A stretch of DNA of 64,000 bases from DATFDN01 sp035685165 (lineage in GTDB: Bacteria; Pseudomonadota; Alphaproteobacteria; Acetobacterales; Acetobacteraceae), in contig DASRBI010000019.1 of the NCBI GenBank assembly GCA_035685165.1, forward strand, positions 124,001-188,000, in the 5' to 3' direction. The position numbers and the translations under genes are program-made. Of the stretch, positions 50,425-58,405 are shown piece by piece (position 1 is the stretch's first letter; each line of letters begins with the position of its first letter). Under the pieces are notes generated by a model. That model was given only the letters and a program-made list of their open reading frames with translations, made no database searches and was not told where the DNA came from.

Positions 50425-51897
50425 CTACCCCGCTCCGCTCTGCGTCATCCGCCGGATCGTGCCGCTGGTGCTGTGCCCGGCGGCGAGATCGACCAGCAGC
50501 ACCCGCCCGCCCCAGCCCTGCACTAAATCCCCGCCGACCACCTGATCGAGCGTGTAGTCCGAGCCCTTCACCAGCACGTCCGGGCGCAGCAGGCGGATCA
50601 GCGCCTCGGGGGTGTCCTCGTCGAACAGGGTCACGAGATCGACCGGCGCGAGCGAGGCCATCACGGTCGCCCGCGCGGTCTCGTCCTGGACCGGGCGGGC
50701 CGGGCCCTTGAGGCGGCGCACCGAGGCGTCGGAATTGAGCGCCACGATCAGCCGGTCGCACGCGGCACGGGCCTCCCGCAGCAGGCGGACATGGCCGGGA
50801 TGGATCAGGTCGAAGCAGCCGTTGGCGAAGCCGATCCGAAGCCCCTGGGTGCGCCAGGCGGCGACCCGCTCCTCCGCCTCCGCCGGCTCGACCACCTTGC
50901 CCTCGGCGGCCACCAGCTCGTCGATCCGGAGCGCGGCCAAAAGCTCGGCGCGGGAGACGGTCGCGGTGCCCTGCTTGCCCACCACCACCCCGGCGGCGGC
51001 GTTGGCGAGCGCGGCGGCATCGGCGAGCGCGGCGCCGGCGGCAAGCGCGGCGACCAGGGTCGCGACCAGCGTATCGCCGGCGCCGGAGACGTCCGCCACC
51101 TCGCGGGCGCGGGTGGGCAAATGGAGCGCCGGCCCGTTGTGCGGCACGAGCGTGAGCCCGGCGGCCGAGCGCGTCACGAGCACCGCCTCCCCGCCCGTCT
51201 GCTCCAGCGCGCGGCGGCCGGCGCGGTCGGCCTCGGCGTCGTCGGCGGCGTCGATATGGGTCGCGGCGCGCACCTCGGCCTCGTTCGGCGTCAGCACGGT
51301 CACGCCGCGATAGGCGGTGAAATCCGGCCGCTTCGGGTCGGCCACGACCGGCAGCCCGGCAGCGCGGGCGCGGGCGATGGCGGGGCCGAGCACCGCATCG
51401 CCCAGCACGCCCTTGGCGTAGTCGGACAGGATCAGGATGTCGGCCTCGGCGAGCGCGGCCTCCAGGGCGGAAAGCAGGGCGGCGGCAAGCGGTCCGTCCG
51501 CCGGGACGGTGCTCTCCTCGTCGAGCCGGAGGAGCTGGTGGCGGCCGGAGAGGAAGCGGGTCTTGGCGGTGGTCGGCCGGCCGGGTGCGGCGACCAGGCG
51601 CGGGCTGATGCGCTCGGCGGCATTGAGCATGGCGGCGAGCTGGCGGCCCGCCTCGTCCTCGCCGACCAAGCCGATCAGGGTCGCTTGCGCGCCGAGCGCG
51701 GCGACGTTCAGCGCGACGTTGGCGGCTCCCCCGAGCCGCGCGCCAGTGTGCGCCGGGCGGAGCACGGGCACCGGCGCCTCCGGCGAGAGCCGGGCGGCGG
51801 CGCCGGAGACGTAGCGGTCCAGCATCACGTCGCCGAGCACAAGCACGCGCGCCGCGTGCAGCCGGTGGACGATCTCGATCAGGGCACGGTCGGTCAA
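50425..51897 (-). CDS. hldE: Bifunctional heptose 7-phosphate kinase / heptose 1-phosphate adenylyltransferase
   Basis: 490 residues, full length. The N-terminal ribokinase-like domain has VLGDVMLDRYVSGAAARLSP, GGAANVALNVAALGAQATLI and the catalytic VSGAGDTLVATLVAAL. The C-terminal nucleotidyltransferase begins IGFANGCFDLIHPGHVRLL with HxGH and contains LVKGSDYTLDQVVGG. The enzyme makes D-glycero-D-manno-heptose 1,7-bisphosphate and activates the 1-phosphate to the ADP form for lipopolysaccharide or other heptose glycans. It is divergent from the glycan genes at 52036, one of which has a heptosyltransferase-like half. Confidence 0.93.
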   Translation of the reverse strand: MTDRALIEIVHRLHAARVLVLGDVMLDRYVSGAAARLSPEAPVPVLRPAHTGARLGGAANVALNVAALGAQATLIGLVGEDEAGRQLAAMLNAAERISPRLVAAPGRPTTAKTRFLSGRHQLLRLDEESTVPADGPLAAALLSALEAALAEADILILSDYAKGVLGDAVLGPAIARARAAGLPVVADPKRPDFTAYRGVTVLTPNEAEVRAATHIDAADDAEADRAGRRALEQTGGEAVLVTRSAAGLTLVPHNGPALHLPTRAREVADVSGAGDTLVATLVAALAAGAALADAAALANAAAGVVVGKQGTATVSRAELLAALRIDELVAAEGKVVEPAEAEERVAAWRTQGLRIGFANGCFDLIHPGHVRLLREARAACDRLIVALNSDASVRRLKGPARPVQDETARATVMASLAPVDLVTLFDEDTPEALIRLLRPDVLVKGSDYTLDQVVGGDLVQGWGGRVLLVDLAAGHSTSGTIRRMTQSGAG

Positions 51898-52035
51898 GCG
51901 AGGGCCTCGGCAGAAGTCGCGGGCGGTTCTAGCGCCGCAACGGGTGCGGGCGGAAGAAGGACGGTTTCCTGTTCACAACGCCGTGCGCCCCCATTATGGT
52001 GCGGCGGGCCACGAGGTGGACCAGAGATTGATAGA

Positions 52036-52431
52036 ATGCAATATGTGCCCCCGTTCGAGGCCCTGAAGCAGTTCGTCCAGATTTCGACGGTGAAAGGGGA
52101 GGTGCGGGTCAGCGCCTCCTACGAGGATTTCCTGGCGATGCTGAGGATGCTGCTCGCCGGGGTCGAGGTGGACGAGGCCTGGTATCGCCGCACCTACGAG
52201 GACATCGATCGTGCGGTGCAGACGGGCGAGGTGATCTCGGCGCGCCAGCATTTCATCAGTGACGGCTATTTCGAGGGGCGCATCCCGGCGCCGATCGAGG
52301 TGGACGAGGCGTGGTATCTCACGCAGTATCCGGATGTGGCCGAAAGCGTCCGGCGCGGCGAGTTCCGCTCCGCCCAGCACCATTTTCAGGAAGACGGATA
52401 CCGCGAGGGGCGGCTTCCGTTCCGCGTCTAG
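52036..52431 (+). CDS. Stand-alone YPD-type repeat protein
   Basis: 131 residues. After an N-terminal helix (EALKQFVQISTVKGEVRV) it has two copies of one module: VDEAWYRRTYEDIDRAVQTG with ARQHFISDGYFEGRIP, and VDEAWYLTQYPDVAESVRRG with AQHHFQEDGYREGRLP. The same module opens the glycosyltransferase at 61159. Such repeats are common in glycosyltransferase clusters of Acetobacteraceae, but no biochemical role is known to me. It precedes the GT2-GT9 gene by 15 bases and was probably part of the same machinery. No signal peptide is seen. Confidence 0.75.
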   Translation: MQYVPPFEALKQFVQISTVKGEVRVSASYEDFLAMLRMLLAGVEVDEAWYRRTYEDIDRAVQTGEVISARQHFISDGYFEGRIPAPIEVDEAWYLTQYPDVAESVRRGEFRSAQHHFQEDGYREGRLPFRV

Positions 52432-52446
52432 CGGGCCTCGCCGCTG

Positions 52447-55400
52447 ATGGGTGATGCGCTCGCCGCAGCGACCGGAGTAACGGCAGCGCGGCTGGAGATC
52501 GACCCCGAACTGCCCGGCCACCGGATGCACGGCCGCCAGTATTGGCTGATCCGCGGCCAAGTGGCTGGGGTGGCGGCACCCGAGTTCGCCGCGCTCGCCG
52601 ACGACGGCGGCACCGAGCTGGGGCGGGTGGAGTTCGGCGCCTCGGTGCCGGGGACTGTGCGGGCGCGCGGGGACGGGCTGCAAGTCGCGAGCTTCCACCT
52701 GATGCTGAATGCGGAAGCGCGGCCGGGACCGGATGAAGGACGTTTCCGGCTGATCGCTGGCACGCGCGACGGCGCACGCACCGAGGCGGCGTGCGCCTTC
52801 GCGGCCGAAGGGCCGGAGCGGGCGCTGGTGAGCGAGGGGCCGGTGGTTCCGGAAATCGGCGCACGCCCCGAGCGGCCCCCGATTGTGCTCGTGGTGGAGC
52901 GGGCGCTGGCCGACGGTTCGGGGCGGCTCCTGATCCATGGCTGGGCGGTGGCGCGCACCCCGATCCTCGCCGTGCAGGCTGAGGCCGGGGATGTCTGGCT
53001 CGGGACGGCGCGGATCAACCTGTCGCGCCCCGACGTGGCAGCCATCCTGCCGATGTATCCCAACGCCGGGGTGGCCGGGTTCGAGCTGAACCTGAGCGGG
53101 GTCAGCCTGCCGCCGGGCATCGCCGCTGTGACGGTGCGGGCGGTGAGCCGCGGCGGTATGTCGCACGCGGTTCTGCAGCCGCTGGAGCCGGTTGACTCGG
53201 TGCGCGATCGCGCGCCCGCCGCGGCGGCGCCCTCTGACCCGCGGCGCGAAATCCGGCTGCATTGCGACTTCGCGGTGCTATCCGCCGAGGGCGAGCTGTG
53301 GGTCGAGGGCTGGGCGGTGTGCGCCGCGGGGATCGGGCGGGTCGCGCTCGATCTCGACGGCCAGGAGGTGGGCGACGCCGAGCTGGCCCGGCCGCGCCCG
53401 GACGTGGCAGAGGCGTTTCCAGCCATTCCGCTCGCGCGCTTCGCCGGGTTCCGCTTCCGCCGCAAGGTCGCCGATGAGGCGGCCGGCGAGCACCTGGTCC
53501 GCATCCGCGCCTTCAACGGGCTCGACGACCTGGCCGACGACGCGCGGCGAATATCGGTCGGCGAGGGTGCAGGTGGCCCGCCGCCCGAGGCGGCCGTCGC
53601 GGTGCCCGCCGCGCCCGGCGCCGATCCCGAGGAGGGGTTCCGCTTCGAGCTCGATAGTCCGAAGCCGGTGGCGGGCGTCGTGCCGAACCCGATCACGGGC
53701 CGCATGACCATCGAGGGCTGGGCGGTTGCCCGCTCGGGGATCGTGCGCATCGAGGTGCTGCTGGACGAGGTTCTGCTCGGCGAGGCGCACACCGGCCTCG
53801 CACGCCTGGATGTGGGCGGCGCCTTTCCGGACTGGCCAGGGTCGCTCCGCAGCGGCTACGCGTTCCACTGCCCGCCCCGCGCCCTGCCCGAGGGCGTGCA
53901 CGAGGTGACGCTGCGGATCGTCGCCCGCGACGGGAGCGTGCTGGAGCGGCGCTTTCGCATCACCGTCCGGAAGGCCGAGGACGACGCTGCCCTGCGCATC
54001 CGCCGGCGCATGAAGCAGGCCGAGATCGACCTGGTGGAAGCCGTGCTGGCGCGCCGCTTCTGCCGGCCGCGCTTCCGGCTTCTGATCGTGATGCCGGCCG
54101 AGGCGGGCGCGGCGCGGCTTGCCCGGACGCTCGGCTCACTGGCGGATCAAGCCTATCCGGATTGGGAGGCGGCGGTGCTCGCCCCGGGCACCAAGGCGCG
54201 CACCGCCGCCCGGGCGGCGCTTGCGGCGGCGGGCGGGCTGGACGGCCGGGTCGCCCTGTCGCGCGGGCGGGCAGCCGAACCGGCGGAGGGGGAATTGGCT
54301 GGCGTGCTGGAGGCGGGCGACGAGCTCGGCTGCGACGCGCTACTGGAATTGGCGCTCGCCCATGCGCTCGATCCCCAAGCGGAGCTGATCTATGCCGACG
54401 AGCGCCGGCCGGGCCCGGACGGCGCGACCGCGCCTTTCTTCAAGCCCGATTTCTCCCCCGACCTTCTGCTCTCGACCAACTATATCGGCCGGCCCTGGGT
54501 CGCGACCGCGTCGCTCTGGCGCCGCGCCGCGCTGAGCGCGGCGGCGCTGGCGGCGGATGGCGGCTACGATGCGGTGCTGCGCCTGACCGAGCAGGCAAGC
54601 GCCGTCCGCCACATCCCGAAGCTGCTGGCCGAGACCGGCGCGCGCGAGAGCGCGGGCGACGCCGCTTCCTTGCGGGCGGCGGCGGAGCGGCGCGGGTTTC
54701 AGGCCGAGGTGCTGGAGGGATGCGCCCCCGGCTACTGGCGGCTGCGCCGGCGCGCCGCGCCTGGGAAGGTGTCGATCATCATTCCTACCTGCGCCGCGGG
54801 CGGGCGGATCCGCACCTGCATCGAGAGCCTGCGGGCCCGCACGGCCTGGCCCGATTTCGAGATAATCTGTCCGGAGAACATTGCGGAGGAGGCGGCGCAC
54901 TGGAAGGAATGGCTCGCCGCCACCGCCGACGTGGTGCTGCCGATGACGGGGCCGTTCAACTGGTCGGCCTTCAACAATGCAGGGGCGCGCATGGCGCGCG
55001 GCGACTACCTGCTGTTCCTCAACGACGACATCGAGATCACCGATCCCGGCTGGCTGGAGGCGCTGGTGGAGCACGCCGGCCGGGAAGAAGTCGGCGCGGT
55101 CGGCGCGCGGCTGCTCTACCCCGATGGCAAGGTGCAGCACGCGGGCATGTTCCTGGCCGAGCCGGGGATCGGCCGGCACGCCTTCCGCTTCGCCGCCGCC
55201 GATGATCCGGGCTATTTCGGCCTGGCACTGACGCAGCGCAACGTCATCGCCGTCACCGGGGCCTGCCTGATCGTGCGGCGTGCCGTGTTCGAGCGGCTGG
55301 GCGGCTTCGACGAGAGCCACCAGATCGTCAACAACGATCTCGACTTTTGTCTGCGCCTGCACAAGGCCGGGCTGCTGACAGTCTACACGCCCTACGCCAC

Positions 55401-56697
55401 GCTGACGCACCACGAGGCGGCGAGCCGCGATGCGCTGCCCGACCTTTATCACCGCGACAGCTTCCTCGCGCGCTGGAAGGGCATGTTCAGCGCCGGCGAT
55501 CCGTATTTCAGCCCGCGGCTTTGCCGCGACTCCGACGACTATCGGCCCGACGAGGAGCCGGTGGAGGCGGTTGTCGCCGGCCGGCTGTTCCGCGCCGAGG
55601 ACGTGCGCCGCATCCTAGTGATGAAGCTCGATCATATCGGAGATCTGGTCACCGCCCTGCCGGCGATCCGGCGGCTCAAGCGGCATTTCCCGCGGGCGAG
55701 CCTTCACCTGCTGGCGAGCGCCGCCGCGCGCGCGCTCGTTGAGGCGGAGCCGGCGATCGACGAGGTGATCGAGTTCCAGTTCTTCCACCCGCGCTCCGAG
55801 CTTGGCCCCCTGCCGCTGAGCGAGGACGATCTGGCGCGCCTGCGGGCGCGGCTCGCGCCCTACCGGTTCGATCTGGCGATCGACCTCCGCAAGCATTTCG
55901 ACACCCGCCACCTGCTCCGCTACAGCGAGGCGAAGGTGCTGGCGGGCTTCGACCATGCCGGGCGGTTCCCGTTCCTCGACATCGGCCCGGAGTGGGAGGA
56001 TGACCGGAACCTTCAGCGCAAGCGCAGCCATATCGTGTCGGACCTGCTCGCGCTCGTCGATGCGGTGATCACGGCGTCGGCACCGGAGCATCCGCGGTTC
56101 GCACCGCCGCCCGGCGCGACGGGCGGCATCCGGGCATTCCTGCCCGCCGAACTCTGGCCCTTGTTCGAGCGGCGGGTGGTGGCCATGCATCCCTGCGCTG
56201 GCACGGCGACCAGGCAGTGGAGCGCGGCGAACTTCGCCGCGCTGATCGACGGGCTGATCGCGGCGGCGGACGTCAACGTGCTGCTGATCGGCGGTCCGGG
56301 CGAAGCCGAGGCCGGAGCGGAGGTGCTGGCGGCGTGCCGGCACGCCGACCGCGTGCGCAGCGTGATCGGCGCGCTTGGGCTGGCGCAGTTGCCGGCGCTG
56401 TTCGCGGGGTGCGCGCTTTACATCGGGAACAACAGCGGCCCGAAGCACATCGCCGCCGCCGCCGGCGTGCCGACCATCGGCATCCATTCGGGCACCGTGG
56501 ATGCGGTGGAATGGGCGCCGTTCGGGCGCGCCGCCGTGGCCCTGCGGCGAGCGATGAATTGCAGCCCGTGCTATAAGTCGAAGGTCGAGGACTGCCCGCG
56601 CGGCCTTGCCTGCCTGCGGGGCCTGGAACCGAGCGCGGTGCTGCCGATGGCCACGATGCTGCTCGCGCTGTCGGAGGGGGCTCACGCCGAACGCTGA
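52447..56697 (+). CDS. Giant modular glycosyltransferase (GT2 plus GT9)
   Basis: 1416 residues. Residues 1-520 contain three related beta-type modules, each marked by a GWAV core: LLIHGWAVARTPILAVQ (near 160), LWVEGWAVCAAGIGRV (near 281) and MTIEGWAVARSGIVRI (near 418), each followed by a DVxxxFP segment. A GT2 part follows (near 543-1000), with FRLLIVMPAEAG, then VSIIIPTCAAGG, the nucleotide/metal motif YLLFLNDDIEITDPGW and the ED-like block NNDLDFCLRLHKAGLL. From about 1055 a GT9 heptosyltransferase-like domain begins ILVMKLDHIGDLVTALPAI, with LYIGNNSGPKHIAAAAGVP near the end. It is likely cytoplasmic or membrane-associated and builds a heptose-containing glycan. Confidence 0.85.
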   Translation: MGDALAAATGVTAARLEIDPELPGHRMHGRQYWLIRGQVAGVAAPEFAALADDGGTELGRVEFGASVPGTVRARGDGLQVASFHLMLNAEARPGPDEGRFRLIAGTRDGARTEAACAFAAEGPERALVSEGPVVPEIGARPERPPIVLVVERALADGSGRLLIHGWAVARTPILAVQAEAGDVWLGTARINLSRPDVAAILPMYPNAGVAGFELNLSGVSLPPGIAAVTVRAVSRGGMSHAVLQPLEPVDSVRDRAPAAAAPSDPRREIRLHCDFAVLSAEGELWVEGWAVCAAGIGRVALDLDGQEVGDAELARPRPDVAEAFPAIPLARFAGFRFRRKVADEAAGEHLVRIRAFNGLDDLADDARRISVGEGAGGPPPEAAVAVPAAPGADPEEGFRFELDSPKPVAGVVPNPITGRMTIEGWAVARSGIVRIEVLLDEVLLGEAHTGLARLDVGGAFPDWPGSLRSGYAFHCPPRALPEGVHEVTLRIVARDGSVLERRFRITVRKAEDDAALRIRRRMKQAEIDLVEAVLARRFCRPRFRLLIVMPAEAGAARLARTLGSLADQAYPDWEAAVLAPGTKARTAARAALAAAGGLDGRVALSRGRAAEPAEGELAGVLEAGDELGCDALLELALAHALDPQAELIYADERRPGPDGATAPFFKPDFSPDLLLSTNYIGRPWVATASLWRRAALSAAALAADGGYDAVLRLTEQASAVRHIPKLLAETGARESAGDAASLRAAAERRGFQAEVLEGCAPGYWRLRRRAAPGKVSIIIPTCAAGGRIRTCIESLRARTAWPDFEIICPENIAEEAAHWKEWLAATADVVLPMTGPFNWSAFNNAGARMARGDYLLFLNDDIEITDPGWLEALVEHAGREEVGAVGARLLYPDGKVQHAGMFLAEPGIGRHAFRFAAADDPGYFGLALTQRNVIAVTGACLIVRRAVFERLGGFDESHQIVNNDLDFCLRLHKAGLLTVYTPYATLTHHEAASRDALPDLYHRDSFLARWKGMFSAGDPYFSPRLCRDSDDYRPDEEPVEAVVAGRLFRAEDVRRILVMKLDHIGDLVTALPAIRRLKRHFPRASLHLLASAAARALVEAEPAIDEVIEFQFFHPRSELGPLPLSEDDLARLRARLAPYRFDLAIDLRKHFDTRHLLRYSEAKVLAGFDHAGRFPFLDIGPEWEDDRNLQRKRSHIVSDLLALVDAVITASAPEHPRFAPPPGATGGIRAFLPAELWPLFERRVVAMHPCAGTATRQWSAANFAALIDGLIAAADVNVLLIGGPGEAEAGAEVLAACRHADRVRSVIGALGLAQLPALFAGCALYIGNNSGPKHIAAAAGVPTIGIHSGTVDAVEWAPFGRAAVALRRAMNCSPCYKSKVEDCPRGLACLRGLEPSAVLPMATMLLALSEGAHAER

Positions 56698-56717
56698 GGG
56701 AGCCGCGTGCGCCGCCC

Positions 56718-57887
56718 ATGACCCTGTCCCGCCGCCTCTCGCTCGTCATCGGTCTGACCCAGCTGATCTCGTGGGCCACCACCTATTACGTCCCCGCCGT
56801 CGTCACCGGTGCCGCCTCCAAGAGCATCGGCGCGAGCCCGACCGCACTGCTCGGCGCCTTTTCGTGGGCGCTGCTGCTCACGGGGCTCGCCTCGCCGCGG
56901 GTCGGGCGGCGGATCGAGCTTCTGGGCGGCCGCGGCGTGCTGGCGGCAGGCAACGTCGTGATGGCTGCTGGCCTGGGGCTGATGGCTGCCTGGCCGACGC
57001 TGCCCGGCTGGTATGCCGGCTGGACCGTTGCCGGCCTCGGCATGGCGCTCGGGCTCTACGACCCGGCCTTCGCGACCATCGGTCGGCTGCTCGGGCCGGC
57101 GGCGCGACCGGCGATTGTCGGCGTGACCCTGTTCGGTGGCTTCGCCTCCACGGTCGGCTGGCCGCTTGGCGTCGCCTTCGTCGGCCTGCTCGGCTGGCGC
57201 GGCACCCTCGGCGCCTACGCGGCGATCCTGATCGGGCTGAACGTGCCGCTGCTGCTCGCGCTGGTGCCGCGCGCGGCGGGCGGGCCCTGGTCCGCCAATG
57301 CGCCCGAAACTGCCGAGGCGCCGCCCCGCGGCGGGCTGCTGATGTTCGTCCTGCTCGCGGCGTTCTTCGCGCTGCGCTCGGGCATCAGCGCGGTGGTCTC
57401 GGTGCATGCGCTGCGCCTGTTTCACGGGCTCGGCCTCGGCGCGGCGGCGGCAGTGGGCGTGGCGTCGCTGATCGGGCCCATGCAGGTCGGCGGTCGGTTG
57501 GCGGAGGTTGCGGCCGGGCGGCGGCTCGATCCTCTCACCACCTCCTGGCTCGGCGCGGCGCTGCTGCCGCTTGGGGTGGCGGCGCTGCTGGCCGGCGGGC
57601 CGGCGACGGTGTTCGCCATCACCTACGGGATGAGCAACGGCATCCTGACGATCAGCCGCGGCACGCTGCCCATGTATCTGTTCGGCCCGCGCGGCTACGC
57701 AGTGCGGATCGGCCAGCTCGCGCTGCCGGTGATGCTGACGCAGGCAGTTACGCCGACCGCCATTTCGCCGCTGGTCCTCGCCTGGCCCGCGACCTCGTTG
57801 TTCGCCCTGCTCGGCATCGCCGCCGCGCTGGCGCTGGCGTGCCTGCTCGTCGTATGCCGGATGGGACGCAGCCCACGGCCTGTCTAG
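56718..57887 (+). CDS. MFS transporter
   Basis: 389 residues with about 12 membrane helices. The opening TLSRRLSLVIGLTQLISWAT and later YVPAVVTGAASKSIGASPTA place it in the MFS; motif A is degenerate (SPRVGRRIELLGGRGVLAAG). A large-loop segment with GLYDPAFATIGRLLGPAAR is typical of small uncharacterised MFS proteins. Substrate unknown. It follows the glycosyltransferase gene after 20 bases, and its stop overlaps that of lptE (convergent, 4 bases). It occupies the place where holA usually sits beyond lptE. Confidence 0.83.
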   Translation: MTLSRRLSLVIGLTQLISWATTYYVPAVVTGAASKSIGASPTALLGAFSWALLLTGLASPRVGRRIELLGGRGVLAAGNVVMAAGLGLMAAWPTLPGWYAGWTVAGLGMALGLYDPAFATIGRLLGPAARPAIVGVTLFGGFASTVGWPLGVAFVGLLGWRGTLGAYAAILIGLNVPLLLALVPRAAGGPWSANAPETAEAPPRGGLLMFVLLAAFFALRSGISAVVSVHALRLFHGLGLGAAAAVGVASLIGPMQVGGRLAEVAAGRRLDPLTTSWLGAALLPLGVAALLAGGPATVFAITYGMSNGILTISRGTLPMYLFGPRGYAVRIGQLALPVMLTQAVTPTAISPLVLAWPATSLFALLGIAAALALACLLVVCRMGRSPRPV

Positions 57888-58405
57888 CCGGCCCGCTCGC
57901 GGAAGATCGTCGCCAGCCGCAGCGTGATCTGGTCGGCGATTTGGCGGGCGAAGGTGGCGAATTGCTGCTCGCTCTGCAAATCGGCGGCGAAATACTGCGT
58001 GTCGATCACATCGACGCCGCCGAACGCGCGGGCGGCGCCTTCGGCAACCTTGGTGTGCGCCGGGTCGCGCGCGAGCAGGGTCCAATTCGCGTGCGCGATG
58101 AAGCGCACGCGCGTTGCCGTCGTGTTCGGCAGGATTGCGATGGCCTCGGTGGTGAACCAGTAGGCGACGGACAGATCGTAGCGCGGCGGCACGCTTTCGT
58201 CGGTGCCATGCATGTCCTGCTGCAGGGCCTGCCGCAAGAGCTGGCCGCTGCGCTCGGGGATGAGGTTGACATGGATCGCCGCCAGCTCGCGCTCGGCCGG
58301 GCCCTGATTGCCCGACGCGGTCGGCATATACACCGGCCGGAACCCGCAAGCCTCGAGCGGGGCGGCGAGCAGGACGAGCAGGCAGGCGCGTCGGGCAAGC
58401 CTCAT
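57884..58405 (-). CDS. lptE: LPS-assembly lipoprotein LptE
   Basis: 173 residues. The lipoprotein signal is LLVLLAAPLEACGFRPVYMP, whose CGFRP is the hallmark of LptE. The body has AAIHVNLIPERSGQLLRQAL and ATRVRFIAHANWTLLARD, ending in QIADQITLRLATIF. LptE plugs the LptD barrel in the outer membrane and helps insert lipopolysaccharide. It overlaps leuS by ATGA and is thus translationally coupled, the standard leuS-lptE order. Confidence 0.9.
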   Translation of the reverse strand: MRLARRACLLVLLAAPLEACGFRPVYMPTASGNQGPAERELAAIHVNLIPERSGQLLRQALQQDMHGTDESVPPRYDLSVAYWFTTEAIAILPNTTATRVRFIAHANWTLLARDPAHTKVAEGAARAFGGVDVIDTQYFAADLQSEQQFATFARQIADQITLRLATIFRERAG

